Both the position numbers and the translations under genes were made by a program. The notes below the pieces were generated by a model. That model was not told the DNA's origin. It saw nothing but the letters and a program-made list of their open reading frames with translations, and did no database searches. DNA of 64,000 bases from CAMASH01 sp041746635 (GTDB lineage Bacteria > Verrucomicrobiota > Verrucomicrobiia > Chthoniobacterales > Terrimicrobiaceae), in contig JBGTGQ010000054.1 of assembly GCA_041746635.1 (NCBI GenBank), forward strand, positions 52,174-116,173, read 5' to 3'. Positions 10,772 to 19,543 of the stretch are shown piece after piece; within the stretch, counting starts at the first letter, position 1, and each line of letters opens with the position of its first letter.

Positions 10772-11182
10772 ATGGCAACTCTCCGACTTGAAATCGTCAC
10801 TCCCGAGGCCAAGACCTTTTCCGATGACGTGGAATCCGTGGTGATTCCCGGCGTGGGTGGTGAACTGGGCATTCTTCCCATGCACGTTGCATTAATGACG
10901 CAATTGCTCCCGGGAGAATTGCGGATCACGAAAGATGGTCAGGAAACCCGCCTGGCCGTCGGTGAAGGGTTCGTGGAAGTCACCGGCGAAACGGTCTCCG
11001 TTCTCACCGACATGGCTGTGCCGGAAAGCGATATTGACGAATCCGCCGCGGAGGAAGCCATTCGCCGCGCCGAGGCCGCGATGAAGGAGGATCATCTGGA
11101 TGAAGAGGGGTTAGCCAATGTGCAAGCCGCATTGCTCAAATCTCTGGCCCAGCTCCGCGTCAAACGCCGCCGGGCGATTTAG
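10772..11182 (+). CDS. atpC: F0F1 ATP synthase subunit epsilon
   Basis: A 136-aa epsilon subunit: an N-terminal beta-sandwich (LRLEIVTPEAKTFSDDVESV, GELGILPMHVALMTQLLPGE) and a C-terminal helical hairpin (AEEAIRRAEAAMKE onward). The ATG at 10772 gives the family N-terminus MATLRLEIVTPE; an in-frame ATG at 10733 would begin inside the inverted repeat and add 13 unlikely residues. It is last in the operon. Confidence 0.94.
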   Translation: MATLRLEIVTPEAKTFSDDVESVVIPGVGGELGILPMHVALMTQLLPGELRITKDGQETRLAVGEGFVEVTGETVSVLTDMAVPESDIDESAAEEAIRRAEAAMKEDHLDEEGLANVQAALLKSLAQLRVKRRRAI

Positions 11183-11198
11183 CCTGAAAACAGATTGT

Positions 11199-11306
11199 CA
11201 CCCCCAAGGCACCAAGGACACAAAGCGGGAAGCGAGCGGATTTTTTTGCGCCACTATGACTGCCTGTTTGTCATTGTCTTGGTGTTCTTTGTGGCTTGGT
11301 GGTTCC
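11199..11306. repeat. inverted repeat, CACCAAGGACACAAAG-word type
   Basis: Left arm CACCAAGGACACAAAGC (11210-11226, with a related word just before it) and right arm CTTGGTGTTCTTTGTGGC with CTTGGTGG (11278-11303) are reverse complements with few mismatches. The arms are quasi-tandem CACCAAGG/CACAAAG words. The element lies in the gap between atpC and the convergent NYN gene and may act as a bidirectional RNA hairpin. Confidence 0.72.
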
Positions 11307-11346
11307 TTCATAAACCCTTTTCGGGTTTAAACGCCCGGGCACTTGT

Positions 11347-11784
11347 TTACCGCCGGCGAAGTTGCCGCAAGCGCTCCTCGACTCCCCGATCGGCCGTCTG
11401 CAGCTCTTCCCGTAATTGACGGGAGGACATGGTGTTTGCGCCGAAGCTCTCGACGGTGGTGCGTTCCGGAATGTCATCGGTGGCCACCATGACGTCGTAT
11501 TTTTCGGCGTATTTCGCCGCCAAACGTTCGATGACGCTGTCGGCGGTCTGACCGGATTTGGAATAAAAAACCTGAATACCATGCGGTTCACTTGCCTCGC
11601 TGGCGGTGGCTCCTTTGCCGTCGAAGACCACGACAACGTGCCAGTCCGAGTTATCCTGCAAGGCACGAAGCATCTTGATCAGTGTTTCCCGCGCCAGTGA
11701 GCCCTGGCGACCGTGCTGAAGGGTAAGATCGGGCCATTGAAAGATCATGCTGTGGCCATCGACGAGAAGAACCCGGGCTTTCAT
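11347..11784 (-). CDS. NYN-domain protein (YacP-like putative ribonuclease)
   Basis: A 145-aa protein with the PIN-like NYN fold. Acidic residues are in the expected places: LLVDGHSMIFQW near the start, VVVVFDGKG, and VATDDIPERTTV in the second half, with ADSVIERLA between. Bacterial YacP/Rae1-like proteins of this type cleave or bind RNA in the cytoplasm, so an RNA-processing role is inferred from the family only. It is convergent with atpC and starts at ATG 11784. Confidence 0.8.
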   Translation of the reverse strand: MKARVLLVDGHSMIFQWPDLTLQHGRQGSLARETLIKMLRALQDNSDWHVVVVFDGKGATASEASEPHGIQVFYSKSGQTADSVIERLAAKYAEKYDVMVATDDIPERTTVESFGANTMSSRQLREELQTADRGVEERLRQLRRR

Positions 11785-11865
11785 GGCGGCGGCAGAAAGG
11801 CGGTGGAGAGCTGTCGTTCGACAAAGGGGAAGAATCTGCGAATGTGACCTTCGTTCCGGCGCTTC

Positions 11866-12810
11866 ATGAATCGTTTTTCCCCTGCCCTGTTCAATCCCGC
11901 AACTGTTTTTCTCCTGAGCCTGTCGGTATTGGGTTCTGTGCTGGGGCAGGATGGATTCGCGGAAAACGCAACGGGCGGAAGCGACGGGGCAACCGTGACG
12001 GCGCGCACGGCGGAGGAATTAACGGCCCATGCCAGGTCGCCGGAGAATCTGGTGATTGTGGTGGCGGGAAACCTGGCGATCGGGACGGTGAATGTGAGTT
12101 CGAACAAGACAATCCTCGGAGGCTCGAAATCCGCCACGCTGACGGGTAATTTATTTATAGGAGCTGCCGCGTCGAATGTGATCGTGAAGAATCTCAACTT
12201 CACCAATCCGATGAATAATAAAGGCAAGGGCGGCGGCGACGGAGTGACGATTCGGGGAGCGAAGCTGGTCTGGGTGACACAATGTACGTTTTATGATTGC
12301 GGGGATGGATGTGTGGATGTGACGGAGGGCGCGGATTGGGTCACGGTCTCGTGGTGCAAATTTTATTTCACCAAGCAACCGGAACACCGGTTCACCATGA
12401 TCACGGCGGGGCGGGACAAGAATCGGAAGAAACAAACGGTGAAAAACAAACTCCACATCACCCTGCATCATAACTGGTGGGCGGAAAATTGTGAGGCCCG
12501 CATGCCCTCGGCCACCAAGGCCGAACTGCACATGTATAACAACTATTTCACCAGCACGGGAAATTCCTATTGCACCAATGCGCGGGATAAGACGGAGTTG
12601 CTGAGCGAGAATAACTTCTACGAGGGGGTGCGCAACCCGCTCTACACGGAGGATGGCGCGCAGTTGAAAACGTCGGGAAATATCTTCAAAAAATGCCTCG
12701 GTATGGCGGAGAAAAAAAACGAGGATATATTTAATCCGCCCTATGCCTATTCGCCAGACAAGACAAGCAAGGTGCCGGAGATCGTTCGTGCGGGCGCCGG
12801 TGTACGCTGA
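11866..12810 (+). CDS. secreted pectate lyase (PL1-like)
   Basis: A 314-aa beta-helix protein with an N-terminal hydrophobic segment (PATVFLLSLSVLGSVLGQ) that looks like a signal peptide. PL1 features include the calcium-site region FYDCGDGCVDVTEGADWVTV (the equivalent of vWIDH) and the catalytic-arginine stretch ITLHHNWWAENCEARMPS, followed by HMYNNYFT. The family cleaves polygalacturonate by beta-elimination outside the cell. It implies plant- or algal-polysaccharide use. The next gene begins 18 bp downstream on the same strand. Confidence 0.88.
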   Translation: MNRFSPALFNPATVFLLSLSVLGSVLGQDGFAENATGGSDGATVTARTAEELTAHARSPENLVIVVAGNLAIGTVNVSSNKTILGGSKSATLTGNLFIGAAASNVIVKNLNFTNPMNNKGKGGGDGVTIRGAKLVWVTQCTFYDCGDGCVDVTEGADWVTVSWCKFYFTKQPEHRFTMITAGRDKNRKKQTVKNKLHITLHHNWWAENCEARMPSATKAELHMYNNYFTSTGNSYCTNARDKTELLSENNFYEGVRNPLYTEDGAQLKTSGNIFKKCLGMAEKKNEDIFNPPYAYSPDKTSKVPEIVRAGAGVR

Positions 12811-12828
12811 AACGGCGGCAGGATTCTC

Positions 12829-13446
12829 ATGATGATGGATTCTCTGCTTGATTTCTTGGGCGCAAAATTGGCCGACGGACCCTGTCGCGTGGGCCAGGTG
12901 GTTGTCTCGGGCGATTTTTGCATCCGGCATGAGGAGGATGCGGACCGGGACGATTTGGTCCGGCACTCGGACCCGCATGAGGCGATTGTGATCGCGCGGT
13001 ATGATGATGCAGGGAAATACCGACCGCTCAAGACGGCGCCGAATTTGGCGCACGGCTGGCTGTTGGATTTGGGCGGACTTTCGGAGGTCACGCTGGCGTT
13101 GAACTTTTTGTACCCTGCCGCGCTTGGTACAGCGGCGGTGCAGGAAAGCGGCCGATTGGCCGCTGTGGATTTGCGGCAAACTCTGGCGCGTCAAACCGGA
13201 ATGTATGCCGTGGTAAAAAAAATCACCGATGCGCAGGCGGATGAAGTGATTGGCCGCGTCTGCCGGGGCCGGCCGGGATGTTTGCGGGGAATCGTTTGGA
13301 ATATCAGCCCGGAGCGGCAACTTGCTTGTGGATTAACCCCGGTGAAAAATCGGGATTTTGCACAAAGTGAAATTCCTCTTTGGTGCGCCGAGGCTTGCAA
13401 TCTTCTCGTGGCGGAAGGGCGAACCGTGGTAAAGAAGCCCTCCTGA
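12829..13446 (+). CDS. DR2241-like cysteine-rich protein, possibly iron-sulfur
   Basis: A 205-aa protein whose opening (LLDFLGAKLADGPCRVGQVVV followed by FCIRHEED) resembles the DR2241 family associated with CbiX-type chelatases. The C-terminal part has a spaced Cys set: GRVCRGRPGCLRG, QLACGLTP and IPLWCAEACNLL, which could ligate a 4Fe-4S cluster. No chelatase domain is present in this open reading frame. The start could be either of the first ATGs (12829, 12832 or 12835). A link to siroheme or tetrapyrrole metabolism is speculative but would fit the siroheme-decarboxylase-like gene at 23-24 kb. Confidence 0.6.
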   Translation: MMMDSLLDFLGAKLADGPCRVGQVVVSGDFCIRHEEDADRDDLVRHSDPHEAIVIARYDDAGKYRPLKTAPNLAHGWLLDLGGLSEVTLALNFLYPAALGTAAVQESGRLAAVDLRQTLARQTGMYAVVKKITDAQADEVIGRVCRGRPGCLRGIVWNISPERQLACGLTPVKNRDFAQSEIPLWCAEACNLLVAEGRTVVKKPS

Positions 13447-13452
13447 TCAGGA

Positions 13453-14352
13453 TCACTCGGGTTCGATGTGAACGGTTACGTCGGATAATTGGAATTCGGA
13501 TTCGAGCAGGCGGTCTTTGACCTGATGAGCGATGCGGTGGCCTTCATTCACGGTTTTGGCCCCAGGCACACGGACATGGAGATCGGCCAAAAAGACGAAG
13601 CCGCTTTTGCGCACCCGGCATTTTTCGACACTGCTCACTCCGGAAACCCCGCGGGCCGCCGCCAGGATTTTTTCCATTTTTTCCGGAGAAATCTGCTCGT
13701 CGAGAATGTCACCCATGGAGCCGCGCAGCATTTGGAATCCATTGAAAACAATCAGCCCGCAGGAGAACAGGGCGGCCCAGTCATCGGCGGAGGCCCAGGC
13801 CGGTCCGCCGATCAGGGCCGCGCTGATGCCAATTCCTGCCGCCAGAGAAGTGAGGGCATCGGAGCGATGGTGCAGCGCATCGACTTGAACGGCCTTGCTG
13901 CCGATGCGTTTGCCGTGATGATCGAGCCAGCGGAAAAGTGCTTCCTTGGTGACGATGGTCGCGGCGAGGATAGCCAGGGTAAAAAGAGCGGGAATGTTGC
14001 CTGCGCCTGGATCGCGCAAAAGACGGATGATTTCCCCGAAGCTGTGCAGGCCAAGGCTGAGGCCGGCCAGCATGAGGATCAACGACCCGGCTACGGCCGC
14101 GAGGGATTCCATTTTCCCGTGACCGTACGGATGGTCGTGGTCCGGCGGACGTTCCGCGTATTTGATCGCACCCCACATCATGGCCGAACTCAAAATATCG
14201 AGCGACGACTCGATGCCATCCGCGATAAGGGCATGCGAGCGGCCAAAGATCCCGCCCAAAATTTTTACCAGAGCCAGAACGGTATTGGCCGCAATCCCGC
14301 CCAGCATGAGTTGGCGGCCGTCCCGTGCCCGGCTGCTTGGAGAGTCCACCAC
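13453..14352 (-). CDS. cation diffusion facilitator family transporter
   Basis: A 299-aa inner-membrane cation/proton antiporter. The helix II metal motif is in IADGIESSLDILSSAMM, and the HD-rich loop is DHDHPYGHGKMES. The helix V site appears in VDALHHRSDALTS. The cytoplasmic C-terminal domain starts near residue 205 and ends DLHVRVPGAKTVNEGHRIAH, the usual metal-sensing ferredoxin-like fold. Likely substrates are Zn, Fe or Mn; specificity cannot be set from sequence alone. It is convergent with the preceding gene (6-bp gap). Confidence 0.93.
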   Translation of the reverse strand: MVDSPSSRARDGRQLMLGGIAANTVLALVKILGGIFGRSHALIADGIESSLDILSSAMMWGAIKYAERPPDHDHPYGHGKMESLAAVAGSLILMLAGLSLGLHSFGEIIRLLRDPGAGNIPALFTLAILAATIVTKEALFRWLDHHGKRIGSKAVQVDALHHRSDALTSLAAGIGISAALIGGPAWASADDWAALFSCGLIVFNGFQMLRGSMGDILDEQISPEKMEKILAAARGVSGVSSVEKCRVRKSGFVFLADLHVRVPGAKTVNEGHRIAHQVKDRLLESEFQLSDVTVHIEPE

Positions 14353-14374
14353 GATAAAAAGAGGGGAGCGGAAC

Positions 14375-14773
14375 TTAGAAGTTGCTGAAACTCATGCGGC
14401 CTGCCGCCGGCACAAAATCGTTTGTATCCGTTTTGGCGAGATAGGCGACGGTCTGTTGCTTTTCGCGCAAAAGGGGAATCTCGCCTGGTCCGGTCCAGCC
14501 AGCGGGGCGGTTGTTGATGGTATAGAGAATATTGATGATTTCATCGGCTTTCAGGCTGGTGGCCGTCCGGGTGACGGAGGAAACCAAGGCCACAACATGG
14601 ACTTTCTGCTGCGAGGAATCCTCGCCCGGCTCGACATCAACCCGGAGCGCTTCAATCTTCACAAATTCCGGCGCCTTGGCCTGCATGGCCTCGTAGGCGG
14701 AAGGCGCGAGTTCCGCTTGGAGAAAGTAAGGGAGAAAGACGGTGGTGAGCAAAAGCAGGAGTCGCATGGCCAT
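14375..14773 (-). CDS. exported protein of unknown function
   Basis: A 132-aa protein starting MAMRLLLLLTTVFLPYFLQA, a convincing signal peptide. The mature part contains MQAKAPEFVKIEALRVDVE and ends with VPAAGRMSFSNF; I recognise no family. ATG 14773 is preferred because the signal peptide begins there; upstream in-frame codons are poor and overlap panB. It is downstream of panB on the same strand and 22 bp upstream of the CDF gene. Confidence 0.65.
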   Translation of the reverse strand: MAMRLLLLLTTVFLPYFLQAELAPSAYEAMQAKAPEFVKIEALRVDVEPGEDSSQQKVHVVALVSSVTRTATSLKADEIINILYTINNRPAGWTGPGEIPLLREKQQTVAYLAKTDTNDFVPAAGRMSFSNF

Positions 14774-14832
14774 GGTCGCATTTAACAGTTTTCCCCGGGC
14801 GCGTAAATGAGGGATTGCCTGACCGCCGGAGT

Positions 14833-15594
14833 TCACTTTTCGCCGGCGCGTGCTTCGGTGACGAATTCTGAAACGGCGGACTGAATCTGCGCGGCGAGGT
14901 GAACTTTGGGCTGAACAAACCGCGGCGTGAACCACGGAAACATGCCTAAGAGGTCGTAAGTCACAAGGATCTGGCCGTCACAGTCCCGACCGCTGCCGAT
15001 GCCGAAAGTCGGGGTACGAACGGCCTGACTGATGGTTTGGGCGAGGGGAGGGGAGACCAGCTCGAGGACCATGCCGAAAACACCCGCCTTGTCGAGGGCC
15101 CGGGCATCCGCGAGGAGTTGATCGGCTTGCTGCGGAGTCTTGCCCTTGATCCGATAACCGCCTTCCTCCTTCACCTTCTGTGGCAACATGCCGATGTGCC
15201 CCAAAACAGGGATGCCTTCGGCCAGAATGGCGTTAACGGCGGGAAGAATGTCTTCTCCTCCCTCCAGCTTGACTCCCCTGGCTCCCGCCTCAATCAACCG
15301 GCGGGCGCTCACCACGGCCGAATCCACCGAATCGGCGGTGTGGGCGGGGAGGTCGGAGATAAGAAGGGTTTTTGTCACCCCGCGCGCGACGGCCCGAGTG
15401 TGATGCACCATATCCTCCAAGGTGACTTGAGTCGTGTCAGGATGACCCAATACGACCATACCCAAGGAATCGCCAACCAAAAGAAAATCCAGGTCCAAGT
15501 CATCAAGGAGACGACCCATGGGATAATCGTAGGCGGTCAGGGCGGCGAATTTGTGGCCGGATTCCTTCCGGTTTTTAAAGGTTTTGGCGATCAA
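14833..15594 (-). CDS. panB: 3-methyl-2-oxobutanoate hydroxymethyltransferase
   Basis: A 253-aa TIM-barrel enzyme that transfers a hydroxymethyl group to alpha-ketoisovalerate, committing carbon to pantothenate and CoA. Recognised segments: ALTAYDYPMGRLLDDLDLDF, LVGDSLGMVVLGH (metal-binding Asp), GARGVKLEGGEDI, PVLGHIGMLPQK and GIGSGRDCDGQ. Length is normal. folK lies just upstream in the same direction. Confidence 0.96.
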   Translation of the reverse strand: MIAKTFKNRKESGHKFAALTAYDYPMGRLLDDLDLDFLLVGDSLGMVVLGHPDTTQVTLEDMVHHTRAVARGVTKTLLISDLPAHTADSVDSAVVSARRLIEAGARGVKLEGGEDILPAVNAILAEGIPVLGHIGMLPQKVKEEGGYRIKGKTPQQADQLLADARALDKAGVFGMVLELVSPPLAQTISQAVRTPTFGIGSGRDCDGQILVTYDLLGMFPWFTPRFVQPKVHLAAQIQSAVSEFVTEARAGEK

Positions 15595-15639
15595 ATATTT
15601 GAGACTAGTTAGTAATAAGAATGCGAATGTGTTTAAATA

Positions 15640-16143
15640 TTAGCATAGTGATTCACAGAATATACTGAGCTCTTTGTCAGCGATCACTAAACCAAGTAAT
15701 TCTTCTATATTTTTCGTGAAATTTGGCAGGACAAGCTTCGGTCGAATGTCAGCCAATGGTTTCAGCACAAATTGTCGCTCAGCCAACTGGGGATGGGGGA
15801 GAATAAGATCGGGGGACGAATGAGTTATCCCGCCACAGTAAAGCAGATCGAGATCAATGGTGCGTGGGCTGTTTTGTTCATGAATGCGGGGACGCCCGAG
15901 AACGGTTTCGAGGGCTTGGAGCTCTGCCAGTAATTCCCTGGGCGGGAGGTCGGTGGTGAGTTCCAGAACCGCATTGAGAAAGGAGGGGGAGCCTTCCGGG
16001 CAATTCACCGGCGAAGTTTCATAGACCATTGAGCAGAGAACCGGTTCCGATCCTTGGTGGAGCACCATGAGTCCACGTCGGGCGGCCTGGAGGTTGAACA
16101 GGCGGGGTTCGATATTAGAACCGAGTGCAATTCCCGCCCTCAT
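15640..16143 (-). CDS. folK: 2-amino-4-hydroxy-6-hydroxymethyldihydropteridine pyrophosphokinase
   Basis: A 167-aa enzyme of folate synthesis that pyrophosphorylates hydroxymethyldihydropterin. It shows the N-terminal AGIALGSNIEPRL, the YETSPV segment and the signature PRTIDLDLLYCGG with paired Asp metal ligands. ATG 16143 gives the family N-terminus; an in-frame start at 16212 would overlap dapB. It is 8 bp after dapB, suggesting one transcript for dap and fol genes. The C-terminal tail after VLPNFTKNIEE is slightly extended. Confidence 0.93.
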   Translation of the reverse strand: MRAGIALGSNIEPRLFNLQAARRGLMVLHQGSEPVLCSMVYETSPVNCPEGSPSFLNAVLELTTDLPPRELLAELQALETVLGRPRIHEQNSPRTIDLDLLYCGGITHSSPDLILPHPQLAERQFVLKPLADIRPKLVLPNFTKNIEELLGLVIADKELSIFCESLC

Positions 16144-16151
16144 AGTTCTCC

Positions 16152-16892
16152 CTATTTCAACCCCAGAACATCCTGCATGTCGTAGAGCCCAGGCGGTTGG
16201 CGGCTGGCCCACTTGACGGCCCGGAGGGCACCGTTGGCAAAGGTGTCCCGGCTGGAAGCTTTGTGGGTAAGTTCCACCCGTTCTCCAGTCGTGGCGTAAA
16301 TCACCGTGTGATCGCCAACCACATCACCGCCGCGAATCGCGTGCAGGCCAATCTCCGAGGGCGTGCGTTCGCCAACCATGCCTTCGCGTCCATGGCGGAC
16401 ATCGCCGTCGTATTGTAACCCGCGAACCTCCGCCAGGATCTCGGCCAGCCGCCGGGCGGTGCCGCTGGGGGAGTCTTTCTTCAGGCGGTGATGCATTTCG
16501 ACGACTTCGAGGTCGAAATCGTTGCCGAGAATCTCGGTGGCCTTGCGCGTGAGCCAGAAAAGGGTATTCACGCCCACGCTGTAGTTTGGAGCAAAGACGA
16601 TGGGAATGGCGAGGGCGGCCTGACTGACAGCCTGGCGGGCGGCGACGTCTTGTCCGGTGGTGCCGATGACAAGAGTTTTTCCAGCCTGCTCGCACGCCCG
16701 GGTGATTGCGGTCGTGGCGTCGGCGTGGGTAAAATCAATCACGGCATCGCAGCCGGCCAGCGCCGAGGCAAAGTCGTCTCCGGCGTCAATCGCAGAGGCC
16801 ACGATGATTTCGGGATCAGGCCCGGCGCAGGCAATCAGGGCCTGGCCCATGCGTCCTTTGGAACCGTTAATGAGAAGCTTGAGCGGGGACAT
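16152..16892 (-). CDS. dapB: 4-hydroxy-tetrahydrodipicolinate reductase
   Basis: A 246-aa NAD(P)H-dependent reductase of lysine/diaminopimelate synthesis. The nucleotide loop INGSKGRMGQA is at the N-terminus and the catalytic signature VEMHHRLKKDSPSGTA in the middle. The C-terminal region with VWASRQPPGLYDMQDVLG-type sequence is as in the family. It ends the run dapA-dapB with a 1-bp gap and supplies precursors for both peptidoglycan and lysine. Confidence 0.96.
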   Translation of the reverse strand: MSPLKLLINGSKGRMGQALIACAGPDPEIIVASAIDAGDDFASALAGCDAVIDFTHADATTAITRACEQAGKTLVIGTTGQDVAARQAVSQAALAIPIVFAPNYSVGVNTLFWLTRKATEILGNDFDLEVVEMHHRLKKDSPSGTARRLAEILAEVRGLQYDGDVRHGREGMVGERTPSEIGLHAIRGGDVVGDHTVIYATTGERVELTHKASSRDTFANGALRAVKWASRQPPGLYDMQDVLGLK

Positions 16893-16893
16893 T

Positions 16894-17772
16894 TCAGGCC
16901 AGTTTAAGTTCGGTCAGGGTAGCGCGGAGTTTTTCGCAATTCGATGCGCTCATTTCGCAAAGGGGCAGGCGAACCTCCGGGCTCATCGATCCTCGCAGCG
17001 AAAGGGCGTATTTTACCGGCACGGGATTGGGTTCGATAAAAAGGTCCCTGAATAAACGGTAGAGGTGGCGATGGGCGGCGGTGGCTTCCTGCACGCGCCC
17101 CTGTAGCCATGCCCGGACCAAATCGGAAACTTCGCGCGGGATGTAATTTGAGGCGACGCTGATCACGCCAACTGCCCCCGCCGACAGGAAAGGCAGGGTG
17201 AGCGAATCGTCCCCGGAAACAATTTCAAAAGCATTGGGCAGGGCGGAGCGAAGCAGGTTGACCCGTTCCACTGTTCCGCCAGCTTCCTTGATGCACGTGA
17301 TATTGGGGCAATCCCTGGCCAGCCTAACCACGGTTTCCACTCCGATCTCAATGCCGCAACGGCCGGGAATGCTGTAGAGAACGACGGGGATTTTCACCGC
17401 CCCGGCGATGGCCCGATAGTGCAGATAGAGGCCTTCCTGGGATGGTTTGTTGTAATAGGGGGCGACGAGCAGAGCGGCATCAGCGCCCAGTTTCTCCGCT
17501 TCGATGGTAAGGGCGACAGCCTCGGCCGTGGAGTTTGAACCCGTGCCGGCGATGACCTGGCAGCGTCCTTTGGCGGCTTCGATGGCTACCCGGATGACGT
17601 CCGTGTGCTCCTCGTGGGTCAGCGTGGGCGATTCACCCGTGGTGCCGACCGGAACAATGCCCTCCACGCCTCCGGCGATCTGGGCCTCAATGAGTTGACG
17701 GAAAGCTTCTTCATCAAAGGCTCCGTTGCGAAACGGGGTGACTAATGCGGTATGAGTGCCGGCGAAAGACAT
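16894..17772 (-). CDS. dapA: 4-hydroxy-tetrahydrodipicolinate synthase
   Basis: A 292-aa class I aldolase of the N-acetylneuraminate lyase superfamily that condenses pyruvate and aspartate semialdehyde. Visible signatures are the substrate-binding GTTGESPTLTHEEH, the Tyr in VVLYSIPGRCG and the Schiff-base Lys in ITCIKEAGGT. The closing LTELKLA is short. It is 11 bp after dapF in the same direction. Confidence 0.96.
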   Translation of the reverse strand: MSFAGTHTALVTPFRNGAFDEEAFRQLIEAQIAGGVEGIVPVGTTGESPTLTHEEHTDVIRVAIEAAKGRCQVIAGTGSNSTAEAVALTIEAEKLGADAALLVAPYYNKPSQEGLYLHYRAIAGAVKIPVVLYSIPGRCGIEIGVETVVRLARDCPNITCIKEAGGTVERVNLLRSALPNAFEIVSGDDSLTLPFLSAGAVGVISVASNYIPREVSDLVRAWLQGRVQEATAAHRHLYRLFRDLFIEPNPVPVKYALSLRGSMSPEVRLPLCEMSASNCEKLRATLTELKLA

Positions 17773-17783
17773 GGGCGGGAGAA

Positions 17784-18593
17784 TTACAGCGAAATGCTTC
17801 CGTCGAAAACAAAATCCGCCGGGCCGGTGAGAGTGACATGGGCGAAGCCGTCCTTGGTTTTCTCAAAACTCACGCGCAACGTGTCGCCTCCGCGCACCCG
17901 CACGGCGACGGGCGAGGGGTCGCCAGTGCGCAAGTGGTGCAGGATGGCCGCAGCGCACACCCCGGTTCCGCAGGCCAGGGTTTCGCCTTCGACCCCGCGT
18001 TCGTAGGTGCGGATGGCGATGCTGGACGGGGCCAGGATTTGCCCAAAGTTAGCGTTGGTGCCGCGCGGGGCAAAAGCCGGGTGATGGCGCAAGGCGGAGC
18101 CGTCTGTCACGACATCCACCGCCTCCAGATCGTCCACGAAGGCAACTGCATGCGGCACACCAGTGTTGAGGAAATGCACCTCCCGCGGACGACCGTTCAC
18201 AGTGAGGCTTTCCGGCGGCCGGTGCGAATGCGGCTCGCTCATGGAAATCTGGACGAGGTCGCCCAAAAATTTTGCGCCGATGAGGCCGGCGGGCGTTTCA
18301 AAAGAAATTTCCGCCTGAGAAATCCCGCTGATTTTTTTGGCAAAGCGGGCAAAGCAGCGCGCACCATTGCCGCACATCTCGGCTTCGCCACCATCTGCAT
18401 TATAATACCGCATGCGAAAATCCGCGCCGTGGGCAGACGGTTCCACGACCAGAACCCCATCCGCACCCACGCCGCGATGACGGTCGCAAAGCAAGGCGAT
18501 GGTCGGGTCGTCGAGTTTGAGACGGGAATTCCGGTTATCGAGCAGAACGAAGTCGTTGCCCGCGCCGTTCATCTTGGTGAAGGAAAGTTGCAT
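17784..18593 (-). CDS. dapF: diaminopimelate epimerase
   Basis: A 269-aa cofactor-independent racemase with its two catalytic cysteines in MCGNGARCFARF and ACGTGVCAAA. The N-terminus KMNGAGNDFVLLD is typical. It converts LL- to meso-diaminopimelate for peptidoglycan and lysine. It lies between trpA and dapA in the same direction with gaps of 14 and 11 bp, consistent with an operon. Confidence 0.96.
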   Translation of the reverse strand: MQLSFTKMNGAGNDFVLLDNRNSRLKLDDPTIALLCDRHRGVGADGVLVVEPSAHGADFRMRYYNADGGEAEMCGNGARCFARFAKKISGISQAEISFETPAGLIGAKFLGDLVQISMSEPHSHRPPESLTVNGRPREVHFLNTGVPHAVAFVDDLEAVDVVTDGSALRHHPAFAPRGTNANFGQILAPSSIAIRTYERGVEGETLACGTGVCAAAILHHLRTGDPSPVAVRVRGGDTLRVSFEKTKDGFAHVTLTGPADFVFDGSISL

Positions 18594-18607
18594 GGAAGGA
18601 CGACAAT

Positions 18608-19414
18608 TTAGGGGTTCCGGGCCGCTTGCACAAGCGGGCGGACAAATTCGCCGATGCGTTCCGCCAAATCGGGAGCCGTGGCATTTTCGGCAATGCGCCG
18701 GACAATGGCGCTGCCGACCACCACAGCATCGGCATCGCGGGCCACCGAGGCGGATTGCTGCGGCGTGGAAATGCCAAAGCCCACGGCGATGGGTAACGCG
18801 GTGTGTTTGCGGAGTTCGGTCACTTGGGAGGCGATGGTGTCGGAGAGGCTGGTTTGTTCGCCCGTTACGCCCTCGCGGGACACGTAATAAATGAATCCGC
18901 GTCCGGTCGCGCTAATTGACGCCATGCGCGCGGGCGGCGTGGTTGGCGCAATGAGACGGATGGGATCCATCCCTCCGGCGGCCACAAGCTCGGCATTCTG
19001 CCCGGCTTCCTCCGGCGGCAGGTCCAAGATAAGCAAACCATCCGCGCCTGCCGCTGTGGCGTCGGTCAGGAACTTTTCAAATCCGTAGCTGTAGATGGGG
19101 TTGAGATAAGTGAAAAGCACGAGCGGAAGCTCGGATTTTTCCCGAAAAACCCGGACAAGGTCCAAGGAGCGCCGCACGGTCATACCGGCCGCCAGAGCCC
19201 GGCCCGAAGCGGCCTGGATGGTTGGACCGTCCGCCAGCGGATCGGAAAAAGGTATGCCCAACTCCAGAATATCCACGCCAGCATTCTCCAAGGCGTGGGA
19301 AATCGCCAGCGTGGCATCAAAATGCGGATCGCCGGCGGTGATGTAGGCGACAAAGCCTTTTTGACCTCGGGCGGCGAGATGTTGGAAGCGGCGGGCGATG
19401 CGGGTCGAGTTCAC
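18608..19414 (-). CDS. trpA: tryptophan synthase alpha chain
   Basis: A 268-aa TIM barrel that cleaves indole-3-glycerol phosphate. The catalytic Glu and Asp are in DILELGIPFSDPLADGPTIQ, and the phosphate loop in VGFGISTPQQ. trpB is not beside it, so the trp genes are dispersed in this genome. It is likely co-transcribed with dapF (14-bp gap). The 129 bp upstream to prfA show no further gene. Confidence 0.96.
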   Translation of the reverse strand: MNSTRIARRFQHLAARGQKGFVAYITAGDPHFDATLAISHALENAGVDILELGIPFSDPLADGPTIQAASGRALAAGMTVRRSLDLVRVFREKSELPLVLFTYLNPIYSYGFEKFLTDATAAGADGLLILDLPPEEAGQNAELVAAGGMDPIRLIAPTTPPARMASISATGRGFIYYVSREGVTGEQTSLSDTIASQVTELRKHTALPIAVGFGISTPQQSASVARDADAVVVGSAIVRRIAENATAPDLAERIGEFVRPLVQAARNP

Positions 19415-19543
19415 GGAAAAGACCCCGGAGAATCCGCTTTCAGGTGCGTGCCTGGCAAGCTTATCCCACGTCGGAGTATGATTCCAATGGCTGCATCTTC
19501 AGCGTGGCTTGTGGCCGGGAGATGACGATAAAGATTGGCGGGA